In this document: piece after piece, positions 1-8,548 of the stretch
Layout: each line of letters begins with the position of its first letter
How positions within the stretch are numbered: position 1 is the stretch's first letter
DNA from: JAYOEY01 sp038120295
GTDB taxonomy: Bacteria > Pseudomonadota > Alphaproteobacteria > MPNO01 > UBA2964
Direction of reading: 5' to 3'
Assembly (NCBI GenBank): GCA_038120295.1
Contig: JAYOLL010000014.1
Coordinates: forward strand, 15,072 to 79,071
Length of the DNA stretch: 64,000 nucleotides
Program-made: the position numbers and the translations under genes
Notes under the pieces: generated by a model
What the model was told of the DNA's origin: nothing
Database searches by the model: none
What the model saw: the letters and a program-made list of their open reading frames with translations, nothing else

Positions 1-1
1 T

Positions 2-619
2 CAGGCACGCATGCGCGGGCTTCGCTGGCAGGATGACTCCGTTCTGGCCCTTCGGTTTCAGGAAGGGTTGCTCCGGGTGGGCAGTGAGGATGCCGTTGTG
101 CTCGCCGTTCCCCCTGACACATGCGCGGAGATCTGGCCGGATGCCAATCCTCCGCTTGAAGCGCGACCAATCGTCAATCTCCATTTCAAGCTCGACCGGC
201 CGATAGAACTGCCCGGTGGATTGCCGTTCCTGGGACTGATTGGATGCGATGCGCAGTGGCTGTTCGTGCGGGGCAATATACTTTCTGTGACAATCAGCAG
301 CGCGACGGATCATGTCGACCGCCCGAATTTCGAACTGGCCAATCACATCTGGGATGAGATTACGCGCACCCTAAGCCTTCATATGGGCCGTTTGCCGCCC
401 TGGCGCGTTATCAAGGAAAAAAGAGCGACGATCGCACAGACTCCTTCGGCCGTTGCGCAGCGTCCGCGCACCCGGACGGATCTGAAGAACCTTTTTCTTG
501 CCGGTGACTGGACAGCGACCGGGCTCCCGGCAACGATTGAAGGTAGCATCACCTCCGGATTTACTGCGGCGCGCCAGGCGCTTGCGGCGACTTCCAGATC
601 GAAGGAAAACGAAGATTGA
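2..619 (+). CDS. hpnE: Hydroxysqualene dehydroxylase HpnE, C-terminal part
   Basis: FAD-dependent oxidoreductase of the phytoene-desaturase-like family that converts hydroxysqualene to squalene in hopanoid synthesis. The reading frame is open to the left edge, so only the last 205 codons are visible and the start lies outside the window. The C-terminal signature LAGDWTATGLPATIEG, which completes FAD binding in this family, is clear near the end, followed by SGFTAARQAL. The N-terminal Rossmann dinucleotide fold is off the edge. Hopanoid genes hpnC and hpnD commonly lie upstream in alphaproteobacteria, but they cannot be seen here. Other phytoene-desaturase-like enzymes are possible; HpnE is the best fit. 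Confidence 0.82.
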   Translation, partial: QARMRGLRWQDDSVLALRFQEGLLRVGSEDAVVLAVPPDTCAEIWPDANPPLEARPIVNLHFKLDRPIELPGGLPFLGLIGCDAQWLFVRGNILSVTISSATDHVDRPNFELANHIWDEITRTLSLHMGRLPPWRVIKEKRATIAQTPSAVAQRPRTRTDLKNLFLAGDWTATGLPATIEGSITSGFTAARQALAATSRSKENED

Positions 620-742
620 TATCGGGCGCAATAAGTCCCGTTAGGTCTTTAAGATTCGAAATAATTGAAATAACTTAGTGTCTTAAAAAATGTAACAAGC
701 CTCGTTAAGGGGTTTTTCTTCAACTGACAGGGGTGCAAAAAA

Positions 743-1345
743 ATGGCAGCGATACTTTCTAATCTAGGCAGAACGGTCACGACCGGTTTCATTCTGGTTG
801 TTGTCGTGGCGCTGATCCTGATGGGCTGGCACAACGCGGGTCTCGCAATGGATACGGGCTGGTGGGCGTTTATCTTCCGCTGGCTGCACGTCGTATCGGG
901 TGTGATGTGGATCGGCATTCTCTGGTACTTCAATTTTGTCCAAATCCCGAACATGCCCAAGATTCCCGACGAACAGAAACCGGCGGTCACCGGGGTTATC
1001 GCTCCGGCAGCGCTGTTCTGGTTCCGCTGGGGGGCGATGTCGACCCTCGTGACAGGCCTTATTCTCGCATGGCTGAACGGGTACATCGTCGACGCCATTA
1101 CCATCGGCCTTACCGACCCTGACGCCACGCATTCACCGATCGGCAGCGGCATCTGGCACGGCACGATCATGTGGTTCAATGTCTGGTTCATCATCTGGCC
1201 GAACCAGAAGATCGCTCTCGGCATCGACGGTGCGGAAGGCGACAAGGCGGCAGCAGGCAGGACGGCGATGCTGTTCTCGCGGACCAATACGATGCTTTCG
1301 ATACCCATGCTCTACTGCATGGTCGCGGCACAGAACATCTTCTGA
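743..1345 (+). CDS. PuuD-type urate hydroxylase membrane domain protein
   Basis: A 200-residue integral membrane protein of the urate oxidase N-terminal family (PF06181, formerly DUF989). About five hydrophobic segments are visible, at roughly residues 16-37, 41-67, 90-110, 140-158 and 180-198, rich in Trp and with conserved-looking His residues (RWLHVVSGVMWIG, IWHGTIMWFN). In PuuD of Agrobacterium this domain is followed by a cytochrome c domain and oxidises urate. Here the gene ends after the membrane domain and no CxxCH motif is present, so urate oxidation cannot be claimed. The start has an AGGGG ribosome site about ten bases upstream. The gene stands alone and ends at a strong terminator. 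Confidence 0.75.
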   Translation: MAAILSNLGRTVTTGFILVVVVALILMGWHNAGLAMDTGWWAFIFRWLHVVSGVMWIGILWYFNFVQIPNMPKIPDEQKPAVTGVIAPAALFWFRWGAMSTLVTGLILAWLNGYIVDAITIGLTDPDATHSPIGSGIWHGTIMWFNVWFIIWPNQKIALGIDGAEGDKAAAGRTAMLFSRTNTMLSIPMLYCMVAAQNIF

Positions 1346-1365
1346 TCCGCAAGACCGCAAAATGA

Positions 1366-1395
1366 AACGGGGGGCCTTTGCCCCCCGTTTTTTTT
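1366..1395 (+). terminator. Rho-independent terminator after the PuuD-type gene
   Basis: A GC-rich stem AACGGGGGG pairs with CCCCCCGTT across a six-base loop and is followed by eight T residues. It lies 20 bases after the stop codon of the membrane protein and also faces the convergent VOC gene. Confidence 0.9.
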
Positions 1396-1414
1396 CGCCC
1401 TGTTTCCGAGGGTT

Positions 1415-1918
1415 TTATTTTCCGTCTGGCCGGGTCCTGTAGAACCCTCGCTCGAAGTGCCCTTTCCCTTCGAGGTCCCCCTGATCGAATATCCAAGTGT
1501 AACCGTTTGCGGGATTGGACAGGATTTCCCAGCAGTTCTCGTCCATGTCCCAGAACTTGAAGCTGTAGGTGCCGTGCTGCTCCTTGGGCTCGTCCCAGTC
1601 ATGAAGCCCCCATTCCTCGGCGGAGTCGAGGACCGTCCGATAGGCTTCATCGACTTCTTCGGGCGTATCGACATCGATTCCGTTATGAAAAAGCCGGTCC
1701 ATAACGGGTTTCTTCGCGGTCTTTACCACCGCATAGACATGATTACCGCCAAGCCGGATCATCAGCGAGATCTTGCTGGTCTGAACGACCTCCAGCCCAA
1801 GGAAGTCCTCGTAGAATTTACGGCTCCTGTCCAGATCGTACGATCCGAGGGTGCCGTGCGATATAAAACGGCTGTTGATTGCCGGTTTCGTTCTGGTCGC
1901 AGCTGCGGTTTCGGCCAT
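1415..1918 (-). CDS. VOC family (glyoxalase/extradiol dioxygenase-like) protein
   Basis: A 167-residue protein with the vicinal oxygen chelate fold. The N-terminal module begins with SHGTLGSYDLDRSRKFYEDFLGLEVV, typical of this family, where the first His is usually a metal ligand. A second half carries HGTYSFKFWDMDENCWEI, the usual position of the second His and the Glu ligand. The substrate cannot be read from sequence: glyoxalase, ring-cleavage dioxygenase and resistance proteins share this fold. The ATG at 1918 is chosen because AGGAGA lies just upstream; the longer open frame to 1969 has no ribosome site. It is convergent with the PuuD-type gene and divergent from the MFS gene. Confidence 0.78.
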   Translation of the reverse strand: MAETAAATRTKPAINSRFISHGTLGSYDLDRSRKFYEDFLGLEVVQTSKISLMIRLGGNHVYAVVKTAKKPVMDRLFHNGIDVDTPEEVDEAYRTVLDSAEEWGLHDWDEPKEQHGTYSFKFWDMDENCWEILSNPANGYTWIFDQGDLEGKGHFERGFYRTRPDGK

Positions 1919-2001
1919 TTCTGTCTCCTGGTCGGTTCGCTTTCCCATCCAAAGATGCCCGGTTAGCATAACTTCATCGTAATTAGCCCCAAAGGATAAT
2001 C

Positions 2002-3162
2002 ATGCCGACGTGGCTGCGTCTGTCGCTCGCAGGATCTGCGACCTTGCTGGTCGGGATGGGGCTCGGTCGCTTTTCCTATTCGCCGCTCATACCGGCGCTG
2101 ATCGAAAGCGGTACGCTCACTGCCGCCGAAGCCGGGTCCGTCGGCGCATCGAATTTCGCCGGCTACCTGATCGGCGCTCTGGCCGCCCCCCTGATACGCA
2201 AGCGCTTCGGAGAGACAGCCTCGGTCCGCCTCTGTCTCGTTCTGGCCTTTCTGAGCCTTCTGGGCAGCGCCCTCCCCCTGGGGTTTTTCTGGCTGGCTTT
2301 CTGCCGTGCGCTTGTCGGGGCCTGTATCGGCGTGATGATGATCTATGCGGTGGCGATTGTGACCCGGGCAGCGCCGCCGGATCGCCTCGGTGTCGCCAAC
2401 GCTCTCGTTTTCTGCGGGGTGGGTGTCGGGATTCTTTGCGCGGGAACCCTTATACCCTGGTTGCTGAAGTCTGGTCTGATGTATGCCTGGGTGGGAATTG
2501 CGATCCTGGGCGGCGCAGCGGCTTTGATCGCTATCTGGGGCTGGGCACCGGCCGATACGGTGACGCAACCCGGCGAGAAAGCCGCGATCATCAAGGTTGA
2601 GTGGAGTTCTCTGGTTCTCGGATTCGTCGCAGCGCGGACGATGTTCTCCCTCGGTATGATTCCGCACTCCATCTACTGGGTGGATTTTCTGGTCCGTGGG
2701 CTGGAACGCGATATTGGATTCGGCGGCTTTCACTGGGTCCTTTTCGGACTCGGCGCCATTGTCGGTACCTTCCTGTGGGGCTGGCTGGCAGACCGGATCG
2801 GGTTTCGGGCCGGATTGGCGCTGGCCTTTGCTTCTCTCGGGCTGGGTGTCGGACTTCCGGTTCTTTTTCCTGTGTCCTGGATACTCGTCTTTTCGTCGTT
2901 GGTCGTCGGCGCCCAGCCAGGGGTAACGGCGCTTCTGTCTGGACGAATTCACCAGCTTCTTGGGCCAGAAAGGATGGCGCCGGTTTGGCGTCTTTCGGCG
3001 CTGGCTGCGACGGTGATTCAGGCTGTGGCCGGGTATCTGTTCGTCGCGGTCTTCGCGATGACAGGGAGTTACATGCCGGTTTTTCTGCTTGGCGCGGCTG
3101 CAATGCTGACAGGCGCGGCAATCTCCCTGATGCTCAGGCTGCCGCCTGGCCGGGAGGAATGA
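2002..3162 (+). CDS. YbfB/YjiJ family MFS transporter
   Basis: A 386-residue major facilitator protein with about twelve hydrophobic helices. The N-terminus, with GMGLGRFSYSPLIPAL followed by an AAEAGSVGASNFAGYLIGAL segment, is characteristic of the YbfB/YjiJ subfamily of mostly uncharacterised inner-membrane transporters. The loop between helices 2 and 3 and the cytoplasmic segment LADRIGFRAG match MFS loop motifs. No substrate can be inferred. The last 29 bases overlap the 3' end of the convergent Mth938-like gene, so the two mRNAs share an antisense stretch. Confidence 0.83.
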   Translation: MPTWLRLSLAGSATLLVGMGLGRFSYSPLIPALIESGTLTAAEAGSVGASNFAGYLIGALAAPLIRKRFGETASVRLCLVLAFLSLLGSALPLGFFWLAFCRALVGACIGVMMIYAVAIVTRAAPPDRLGVANALVFCGVGVGILCAGTLIPWLLKSGLMYAWVGIAILGGAAALIAIWGWAPADTVTQPGEKAAIIKVEWSSLVLGFVAARTMFSLGMIPHSIYWVDFLVRGLERDIGFGGFHWVLFGLGAIVGTFLWGWLADRIGFRAGLALAFASLGLGVGLPVLFPVSWILVFSSLVVGAQPGVTALLSGRIHQLLGPERMAPVWRLSALAATVIQAVAGYLFVAVFAMTGSYMPVFLLGAAAMLTGAAISLMLRLPPGREE

Positions 3163-3517
3163 GCAGGGCCGCGACCGACCGTTCCTCCGAGAGGAGAACG
3201 TTGAACGTTCGGCACGCTGCGCCGGTATCCATAATCTCCACGCCAATACCCGCCTGTTTCAGAGAGGTGCGTATCTCGGCGGGTATGGGAGCAATGCTGT
3301 CGCCCGTACCAATCAGCAGGACCCTGACCCCGGACTCGCTCACGAGTTCCTCAGGAAGCTGTATGTCATCGACTGAGTGAATGTTCCAGGGCCGGGTTTC
3401 CGTTTCTCGCACGAATACTGGATGGGCGTACTCTATACCGGCGATCCTGAAGATCCCTTCCCCGTAGCCCTGAATGAGCTGCCGGTCGGCGGGCAGCAAC
3501 GGGGTTATATCGACCAT
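3134..3517 (-). CDS. Mth938-like domain protein (NDUFAF3-like)
   Basis: A 127-residue protein of the Mth938/DUF498 family, whose eukaryotic member NDUFAF3 is a complex I assembly factor. The core LLIGTGDSIAPIPAEIRTSL and the following GIGVEIMDTGAACRTFNVLLSE are typical. It starts three bases after the secF stop codon, so it is the last gene of the yajC-secD-secF run; this position next to secF is common in alphaproteobacteria. The bacterial role is not established; a function in assembly of membrane complexes is an inference from the family and from the operon. Confidence 0.82.
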   Translation of the reverse strand: MVDITPLLPADRQLIQGYGEGIFRIAGIEYAHPVFVRETETRPWNIHSVDDIQLPEELVSESGVRVLLIGTGDSIAPIPAEIRTSLKQAGIGVEIMDTGAACRTFNVLLSEERSVAALLIPPGQAAA

Positions 3518-3520
3518 CGA

Positions 3521-4453
3521 TCAGGAAGCGGTTGCCGCGTCGTCCTCATCGAGCGCAACGTCCTGCGCCCGCAGGTTCATCTGGATGAGCAGCGGCGCGG
3601 CGATGAAGATCGAGGAGTAGGTCCCGACCAGAACGCCCCAGATCATCGCGAAGGCGAATCCCTTGATCACCTCGCCTCCCCAGATATAGAGGATCAGGAG
3701 GGCGATCATGGTCGTGACACTGGTCAGCAATGTACGGGACAGGGTGTCGTTCAGGCTCAGGTCGAGGACTTCCTCGAGCTTCATGACCTTGTATTTTCGG
3801 AGGTTCTCCCGCACCCGGTCGTAGACGACCACGGTATCGTTGATCGAATAGCCCGCAATGGTCAGGATCGCGGCAACGGTTGTCAGGTTGAATTCCAGTC
3901 CGACGACGGAAAACATGCCGATCGTCATGAGAACATCGTGCGTCAGAGCCACCACCGCGCCTACGCCGAACTGCCACTCAAACCGGAACCAGATATAGAC
4001 AAGCATCGCGACGAGGGCGAGCAGGACCGCCATGATGCCGGCTTGTACCAGTTCACCGGACACTGTTGGTCCGACAAATTCCTGGCGTCGATAATCAATG
4101 TTTTCGCCAAGGGCTTTACGGACAGCCTCGATCGCTTTTTGCTGTCCCGGCGCGCCGCCGGGCTGCGTTTCGATCCGGATCAGGACGTCGGTCGGCTCGC
4201 CGAAGCCCTGAATTTCGAAATTGCCGAGATCCAGTTCTCTAATCTGTTGCCGCATCTGCTGGTGGTCGGCCGGTCCCTGGGTCCGGATTTCCAGCAGAAT
4301 GCCGCCCCGGAAGTCGATGCCGTAATTGAGGCCCTTTGTGGCGTAAAGCCCAATCGACGCAATACACAAAACCAGCGATGCAATGATCGCGGCCTTGCGG
4401 TACTGCAGAAACCGGATTTTTGTGCCAACGGGTACGAAAGAGATGAGTTTCAT
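3521..4453 (-). CDS. secF: Protein translocase subunit SecF
   Basis: SecF, with SecD, forms the proton-driven RND-type accessory complex that helps pull preproteins through SecYEG in the inner membrane. The 310-residue length is usual. The first transmembrane helix is followed by GLNYGIDFRGG, the family signature at the start of the periplasmic domain, and the C-terminal half has five hydrophobic helices including NDTVVVYDRVREN and a final GTYSSIFIAAPLLI helix. It lies 12 bases after secD and 3 bases before the Mth938-like gene, as part of one transcript. Confidence 0.96.
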   Translation of the reverse strand: MKLISFVPVGTKIRFLQYRKAAIIASLVLCIASIGLYATKGLNYGIDFRGGILLEIRTQGPADHQQMRQQIRELDLGNFEIQGFGEPTDVLIRIETQPGGAPGQQKAIEAVRKALGENIDYRRQEFVGPTVSGELVQAGIMAVLLALVAMLVYIWFRFEWQFGVGAVVALTHDVLMTIGMFSVVGLEFNLTTVAAILTIAGYSINDTVVVYDRVRENLRKYKVMKLEEVLDLSLNDTLSRTLLTSVTTMIALLILYIWGGEVIKGFAFAMIWGVLVGTYSSIFIAAPLLIQMNLRAQDVALDEDDAATAS

Positions 4454-4465
4454 GTCCGATCGTCC

Positions 4466-6040
4466 CTAAATTGGCAAAACGTCAGGTCGCCGCTTGCGCA
4501 GCCAGGTCACGACCATGACCCGGGTCAGCATGATTGCCGAGAACATGGAGGTCATGAGCCCAATCGCCAGGGTCACGGCAAAACCTCTCACCGGCCCCGA
4601 TCCGAACATGTACAGCAGCAGCGCCGCAATAAAAGTCGTCAGATTTGCATCGATGATGGTCGTAAAGGCGCGCTGATAGCCCGTATCCACCGCGGAAAGC
4701 GGCGTTCGCCCTGCACGTGCTTCTTCCCGTATACGTTCGAAAATCAGCACGTTTGCATCGACCGCCATGCCGATGGTCAGCACGATACCGGCGATCCCCG
4801 GCAGCGTCAGCGTCGCCTGGAGAACCGAAAGCACTGCGGCGATCAGGATGAGATTAAAGGCAAGAGCGACATTCGCCATCATGCCGAATCCGCCGTAAGC
4901 CATCACCATAAAGATAATGACGGCAACAAGTGCGACAATACTTGCGATCTTGCCGGCCTGAATTGAGTCCTTGCCGAGACTTGGGCCGACCGACCGCTCC
5001 TCGATAATGGTCAAAGGAACCGGCAACGCGCCGCTGCGCAGCAGCAAGGCAAGCCGGTTGGCTGACTCGGTCGTGAAATTGCCGCTGATGATCCCGTTGC
5101 CGCCCAGAATCGGTTCCCGGATCACCGGTGCGGAAATCACCTCGTTGTCGAGAACGATGGCAAACGGGCGGTTGACGTGTCGCTTCGTTACATTGCCGAA
5201 CCGGCGGGCTCCGACAGGATCGAAACGGAAGCTGACGACCGGCTGTCCCTGCTCCACCGTCGGCTGGGAATCGACCAGGTTTTCTCCGCTGACCTCGACC
5301 CGTTTCTTGACGAGATAGTAGGTCGGCGGAGCGGAAGGGGCGCTGCTTTCTTCCTGGAGTTCCTTCAGGATCATGGTGCCGGGCCGCGGACGCTGGTTCG
5401 GGTTGAGCGTCGTGACTTCCGGCTCCAGCAGGTGGAAGGTCATTTTAGCGGTTTTGCCGATAATTTCCTTCAGGCTCTTGGGGTCCGCTCCCGGCGCCTG
5501 AACCAGGATCCGGTCCGCCCCCTGCCGCTGGATCGTCGGCTGGGTAAGGCCAAGTTCGTTTACGCGCCTGTTGAGGATCGTGATCGCCTGCTCCAGCAGG
5601 GCTGTCCGACGGTCACGGATGCTCTCCTCGGTCATGATCAGCGTGAAACGCTGACCGTCCCGGTCCAGCGTCATGCCATCGGCAAGAGGGCGAAGGACTT
5701 CTCTCGCCTTTTCGTTATCCTCTTCCTTGAGAACGGTAACGGCCACGCCGTCAGGGATATTGCCCAGCCCCCGATACTGGACCCTGGCGCCACGCAAAGC
5801 GCTGCGGATGCCCTGCTGCAGGCTGTTCATGCTTTCGGTTATCGCTTCCTTCAGGTCGGCCTGGATAAGCAGATGCGCCCCACCCCTCAGGTCGAGGCCC
5901 AAATTCATCTGGCGGTTGGGAAAGGGGTTGGGAACCGAGGTCAGGGAGGCTTTATCCACCACGTTGGGCGCGGCGTAAGCCAGGCCAAGAACGCAGATGA
6001 CCAGAACCAGAATTATCTTCCAACGGGCGATATAGACCAT
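4466..6040 (-). CDS. secD: Protein translocase subunit SecD
   Basis: SecD of 524 residues, the large partner of SecF. An N-terminal membrane anchor (residues about 7-25) precedes NLGLDLRGGAHL, the P1-domain signature. A long periplasmic head follows, and then a membrane domain of about five helices from residue 370 on, with MAVDANVLIFERIREE, the conserved helix thought to relay protons. The gene sits 45 bases after yajC and 12 bases before secF, the standard order, and was probably co-transcribed from a promoter upstream of yajC. Confidence 0.96.
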   Translation of the reverse strand: MVYIARWKIILVLVICVLGLAYAAPNVVDKASLTSVPNPFPNRQMNLGLDLRGGAHLLIQADLKEAITESMNSLQQGIRSALRGARVQYRGLGNIPDGVAVTVLKEEDNEKAREVLRPLADGMTLDRDGQRFTLIMTEESIRDRRTALLEQAITILNRRVNELGLTQPTIQRQGADRILVQAPGADPKSLKEIIGKTAKMTFHLLEPEVTTLNPNQRPRPGTMILKELQEESSAPSAPPTYYLVKKRVEVSGENLVDSQPTVEQGQPVVSFRFDPVGARRFGNVTKRHVNRPFAIVLDNEVISAPVIREPILGGNGIISGNFTTESANRLALLLRSGALPVPLTIIEERSVGPSLGKDSIQAGKIASIVALVAVIIFMVMAYGGFGMMANVALAFNLILIAAVLSVLQATLTLPGIAGIVLTIGMAVDANVLIFERIREEARAGRTPLSAVDTGYQRAFTTIIDANLTTFIAALLLYMFGSGPVRGFAVTLAIGLMTSMFSAIMLTRVMVVTWLRKRRPDVLPI

Positions 6041-6085
6041 GCTGCCTGCCGTTACGGGTTACGCGTGGAAACCGGATATATTGGG

Positions 6086-6475
6086 CTATTTCTTGTCGTT
6101 GCCCGTTTTTTCTTCCTCGCCGTCTTCCGTGTCGTCGCTATTGTCGTCGTTGGCGGCTTCGCGTCCTTCTGTCTTGGACATGACATCCGCGACCATTCCC
6201 CGCGCGACGCGGACCTTTATGCCTTCGGCAATTTCGACGATCAGCTCGTTTTCGCTCTGCACTTTGGTAATTGTGCCCATGATCCCGCCGCTGGTCAGAA
6301 TCCGGTCGCCCCGCCGGAGCGCTTCAAGCATGGCCTTGTGTTCCTTCTGTTTCTTCTGTTGCGGCCTGATCAGAAGGAAATAGAAAACAACGAAAATCAG
6401 GACCAGGGGCAGGAGCGATTCCAGACCGCCCATCCCGCCGCCGGCTCCCTGTGCGTAGGCAGGGGAAATAAACAT
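6086..6475 (-). CDS. yajC: Preprotein translocase subunit YajC
   Basis: YajC is a small single-span inner-membrane protein that associates with SecDF. The protein has 129 residues: a hydrophobic helix LLPLVLIFVVFYFLLIRPQQ at about 24-43, the hallmark RPQQKKQKEHKAML, and a small soluble domain (GDRILTSGGIMGTI). The C-terminus is an Asp/Glu-rich tail of about 25 residues. It is the first gene of the yajC-secD-secF run; a divergent AAA ATPase gene begins 166 bases away. Confidence 0.94.
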   Translation of the reverse strand: MFISPAYAQGAGGGMGGLESLLPLVLIFVVFYFLLIRPQQKKQKEHKAMLEALRRGDRILTSGGIMGTITKVQSENELIVEIAEGIKVRVARGMVADVMSKTEGREAANDDNSDDTEDGEEEKTGNDKK

Positions 6476-6641
6476 CCTGTACTCCTATAAGGTTTGGCGC
6501 AAAAGCTGCGGGACTATAACCGTCTCATGCCCACATGCAAGAGCCGCAGTCCAAACGATTTAAGGTACTTAGGCCGATATATCCCCGTTGACCGTTCACG
6601 CTCCCAGACATTAGGGTCGCGCCAGTTCCGAAAGATACGCC

Positions 6642-7499
6642 ATGTCCGATTCCCAGCTTGCCCCCCTCCTCCGCCGGATTGCCGATGCTCTCGAACGACT
6701 CTATCCACCGGCGCCGCCGGAACCGGCGTTCGATAGCGCGAAGGCCTTCGTCTGGATGCCTGAAGACGGTCACCTTGAGCCCGTATCTCACGTCAATCGG
6801 GTCGAGCTCTCTCTCCTCAAGGGGATCGATCAGGCACAGGATATTCTGATCGAGAATACACGCCGGTTTGCTGAAGGGTTGCCGGCGAACAACGCCCTCC
6901 TCTGGGGCGCGCGCGGCATGGGCAAGAGCTCGCTGATCAAGGCCGCGCACGGCGCGATCGGGGTGGACCACCCGTCGCTGGTTCTGATCGAGGTGCATCG
7001 TGAGGATATCGCCAGCCTGTCCCGCCTCCTGCCGCTTTTAAGATCAGCGTCGGAAAACCGTTTCATCATTTTCTGCGACGATCTGTCGTTCGACGGAGAA
7101 GATGCGGCCTATAAATCGCTTAAGGCGCTGCTGGAGGGCGGCATCGAGGGAAGGCCCGGCAATGTCGTCTTCTATGCGACATCCAACCGCCGCCACCTGA
7201 TGCCCCGCGACATGATCGAGAATGAACGGTCTACGGCGATCAACCCGGCGGAATCGGTGGAAGAAAAGGTGTCCCTTTCAGACCGGTTCGGTCTCTGGCT
7301 CGGTTTCCACAGCTGCAGTCAGGATGTCTTCTTCGCCATGATCGACGGCTACGCGGACCGGTTCGGGCTCGATATCGATCGCGAAACGCTGCATGCCGAG
7401 GCCGTTGAATGGTCTATGACCAGAGGAGCCAGATCCGGTCGCGTCGCCTGGCAGTATATCCAGGATCTGGCGGGCAGACTCGGAAAATCGCTCGATTAG
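6642..7499 (+). CDS. DUF815 family AAA ATPase
   Basis: A 285-residue ATP-binding protein of the DUF815 family. Walker A is GARGMGKSS near residue 89 and Walker B is FIIFCDDLSFD near residue 145; the region VVFYATSNRRHLMPRDM looks like sensor 1. The first 80 residues form a separate N-terminal region. The cellular role of this widespread alphaproteobacterial family is not established. The gene stands alone on the plus strand. Its TAG stop overlaps the TAA stop of the convergent LysM/M23 gene, so the two genes share four bases. Confidence 0.82.
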   Translation: MSDSQLAPLLRRIADALERLYPPAPPEPAFDSAKAFVWMPEDGHLEPVSHVNRVELSLLKGIDQAQDILIENTRRFAEGLPANNALLWGARGMGKSSLIKAAHGAIGVDHPSLVLIEVHREDIASLSRLLPLLRSASENRFIIFCDDLSFDGEDAAYKSLKALLEGGIEGRPGNVVFYATSNRRHLMPRDMIENERSTAINPAESVEEKVSLSDRFGLWLGFHSCSQDVFFAMIDGYADRFGLDIDRETLHAEAVEWSMTRGARSGRVAWQYIQDLAGRLGKSLD

Positions 7500-8548
7500 C
7501 GGGCTAAAGCCGCGAAAGTTCGGATTTCGCCCAGGTCCGCCAAACGAACCAGATACTGACGCGGGTCGACCGCACGATCGCCACGGCGCAATTCGAAATG
7601 CAACTGCGGTTGCCCTACATTTCCGGTACTGCCGACCCGAGCGATGATCGCACCGCGGCGGACGCGCTCACCCCGCCGAACGAGCAGCCGTTCGTTATGG
7701 GCATAGGCAGTCATCCAGCCATCCGAATGGCGCAAAAGCACCATGTTTCCGAATCCCTGAAGCTGATTGCCGGAATAGACGACGATGCCGTTTTCCGCCG
7801 CCCGAACCGGCGTGCCCCTATTAGCGGCGATATTGATCCCGTCATTGTGGAATCCGCCTTCGCGCGGACCAAAGCCGATAATCACTCTTCCACGCACAGG
7901 CCAGAGGAATTTGCCGCTGCTCCGTTCAGGTGGCTCGCCGATTCTTACCGGTTCCGTTTTTCTAGGCGGCGGGCGTGGCGGTTGCCGGGCGATTTCGGGA
8001 TCCGGCCTGGGAAGAGCCGCACGTGCGGCGGGCGAAGGGCTGCTTACAGGTTGCGGTTCCGGCCTCCTGGCTGCGGCTATCCCGGTCGTCGAGCTCTTTA
8101 CCGGCAGCACCAGTCTCTGTCCTTCGTCTATCCGATAAGGGGGCGGTATCCGGTTGACCCGGATCAGCTCGGCCATATCGACATCGAAGCGCTGGGCGAT
8201 TGAATAGATCGAATCGTTTTTCTGAACGATATGAACGCTCTTTCCTGGAACCTTCAGAATTTGATTCGGGAAGATCACATAAGGGGCTGCGATTCCGTTG
8301 GCTTCGATCAGGTTCCGCAAGGAGACGCCGTTTCGGCGCGCAATCAGGTAGAGCGAGTCGCCTTTTCGGACCCGAATGCGGCCGGGCCCGGGGTCTTCGA
8401 GAACTTCCGGCTGGTCAGCGGTTCTGGAGGAGGACGATTTCGAGGGTTCTCCCTGGACCACCTCGGGCCTGTGATCGATCCGGGCGCAGGCGCCAAGAAA
8501 CAGGGCGACGAGAAAAAGAACGGCGGCCCTACGGAAATCAACCGGCAT
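7496..8548 (-). CDS. LysM and LytM/M23 domain lipoprotein, NlpD-like
   Basis: A cell-envelope lipoprotein of 350 residues. The N-terminus is a signal peptide ending in a lipobox LGAC. Two LysM peptidoglycan-binding modules follow (about residues 58-102 and 108-150), then a Pro/Arg-rich linker and a C-terminal M23 domain. The first metal-ligand segment reads FHNDGINIA where active enzymes have HxGID, while AYAH and LHFELR are kept; the change of Asp to Asn suggests a degenerate LytM domain that activates amidases, like NlpD or EnvC, rather than cutting the wall itself. ATG at 8548 has AAGGAA upstream; a longer frame would need TTG. The start lies 11 bases inside pcm, the usual pcm-nlpD arrangement. 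Confidence 0.88.
   Translation of the reverse strand: MPVDFRRAAVLFLVALFLGACARIDHRPEVVQGEPSKSSSSRTADQPEVLEDPGPGRIRVRKGDSLYLIARRNGVSLRNLIEANGIAAPYVIFPNQILKVPGKSVHIVQKNDSIYSIAQRFDVDMAELIRVNRIPPPYRIDEGQRLVLPVKSSTTGIAAARRPEPQPVSSPSPAARAALPRPDPEIARQPPRPPPRKTEPVRIGEPPERSSGKFLWPVRGRVIIGFGPREGGFHNDGINIAANRGTPVRAAENGIVVYSGNQLQGFGNMVLLRHSDGWMTAYAHNERLLVRRGERVRRGAIIARVGSTGNVGQPQLHFELRRGDRAVDPRQYLVRLADLGEIRTFAALAR

Noticed and set aside
1963..3246. A 427-codon minus-strand frame opposite the MFS gene
   Set aside because: It is Arg/Gln/Pro-rich without hydrophobic core patterning, while the plus strand codes for a clean twelve-helix transporter.
3377..4966. A 529-codon plus-strand open frame opposite secF and secD
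   Set aside because: The residues are low-complexity and rich in His, Gln, Arg and Asp, as expected from antisense reading of GC-rich genes. SecF and SecD on the other strand are unmistakable.
5177..6490. A 437-codon plus-strand frame opposite secD and yajC
   Set aside because: Composition typical of an antisense frame, and both opposite genes are certain.
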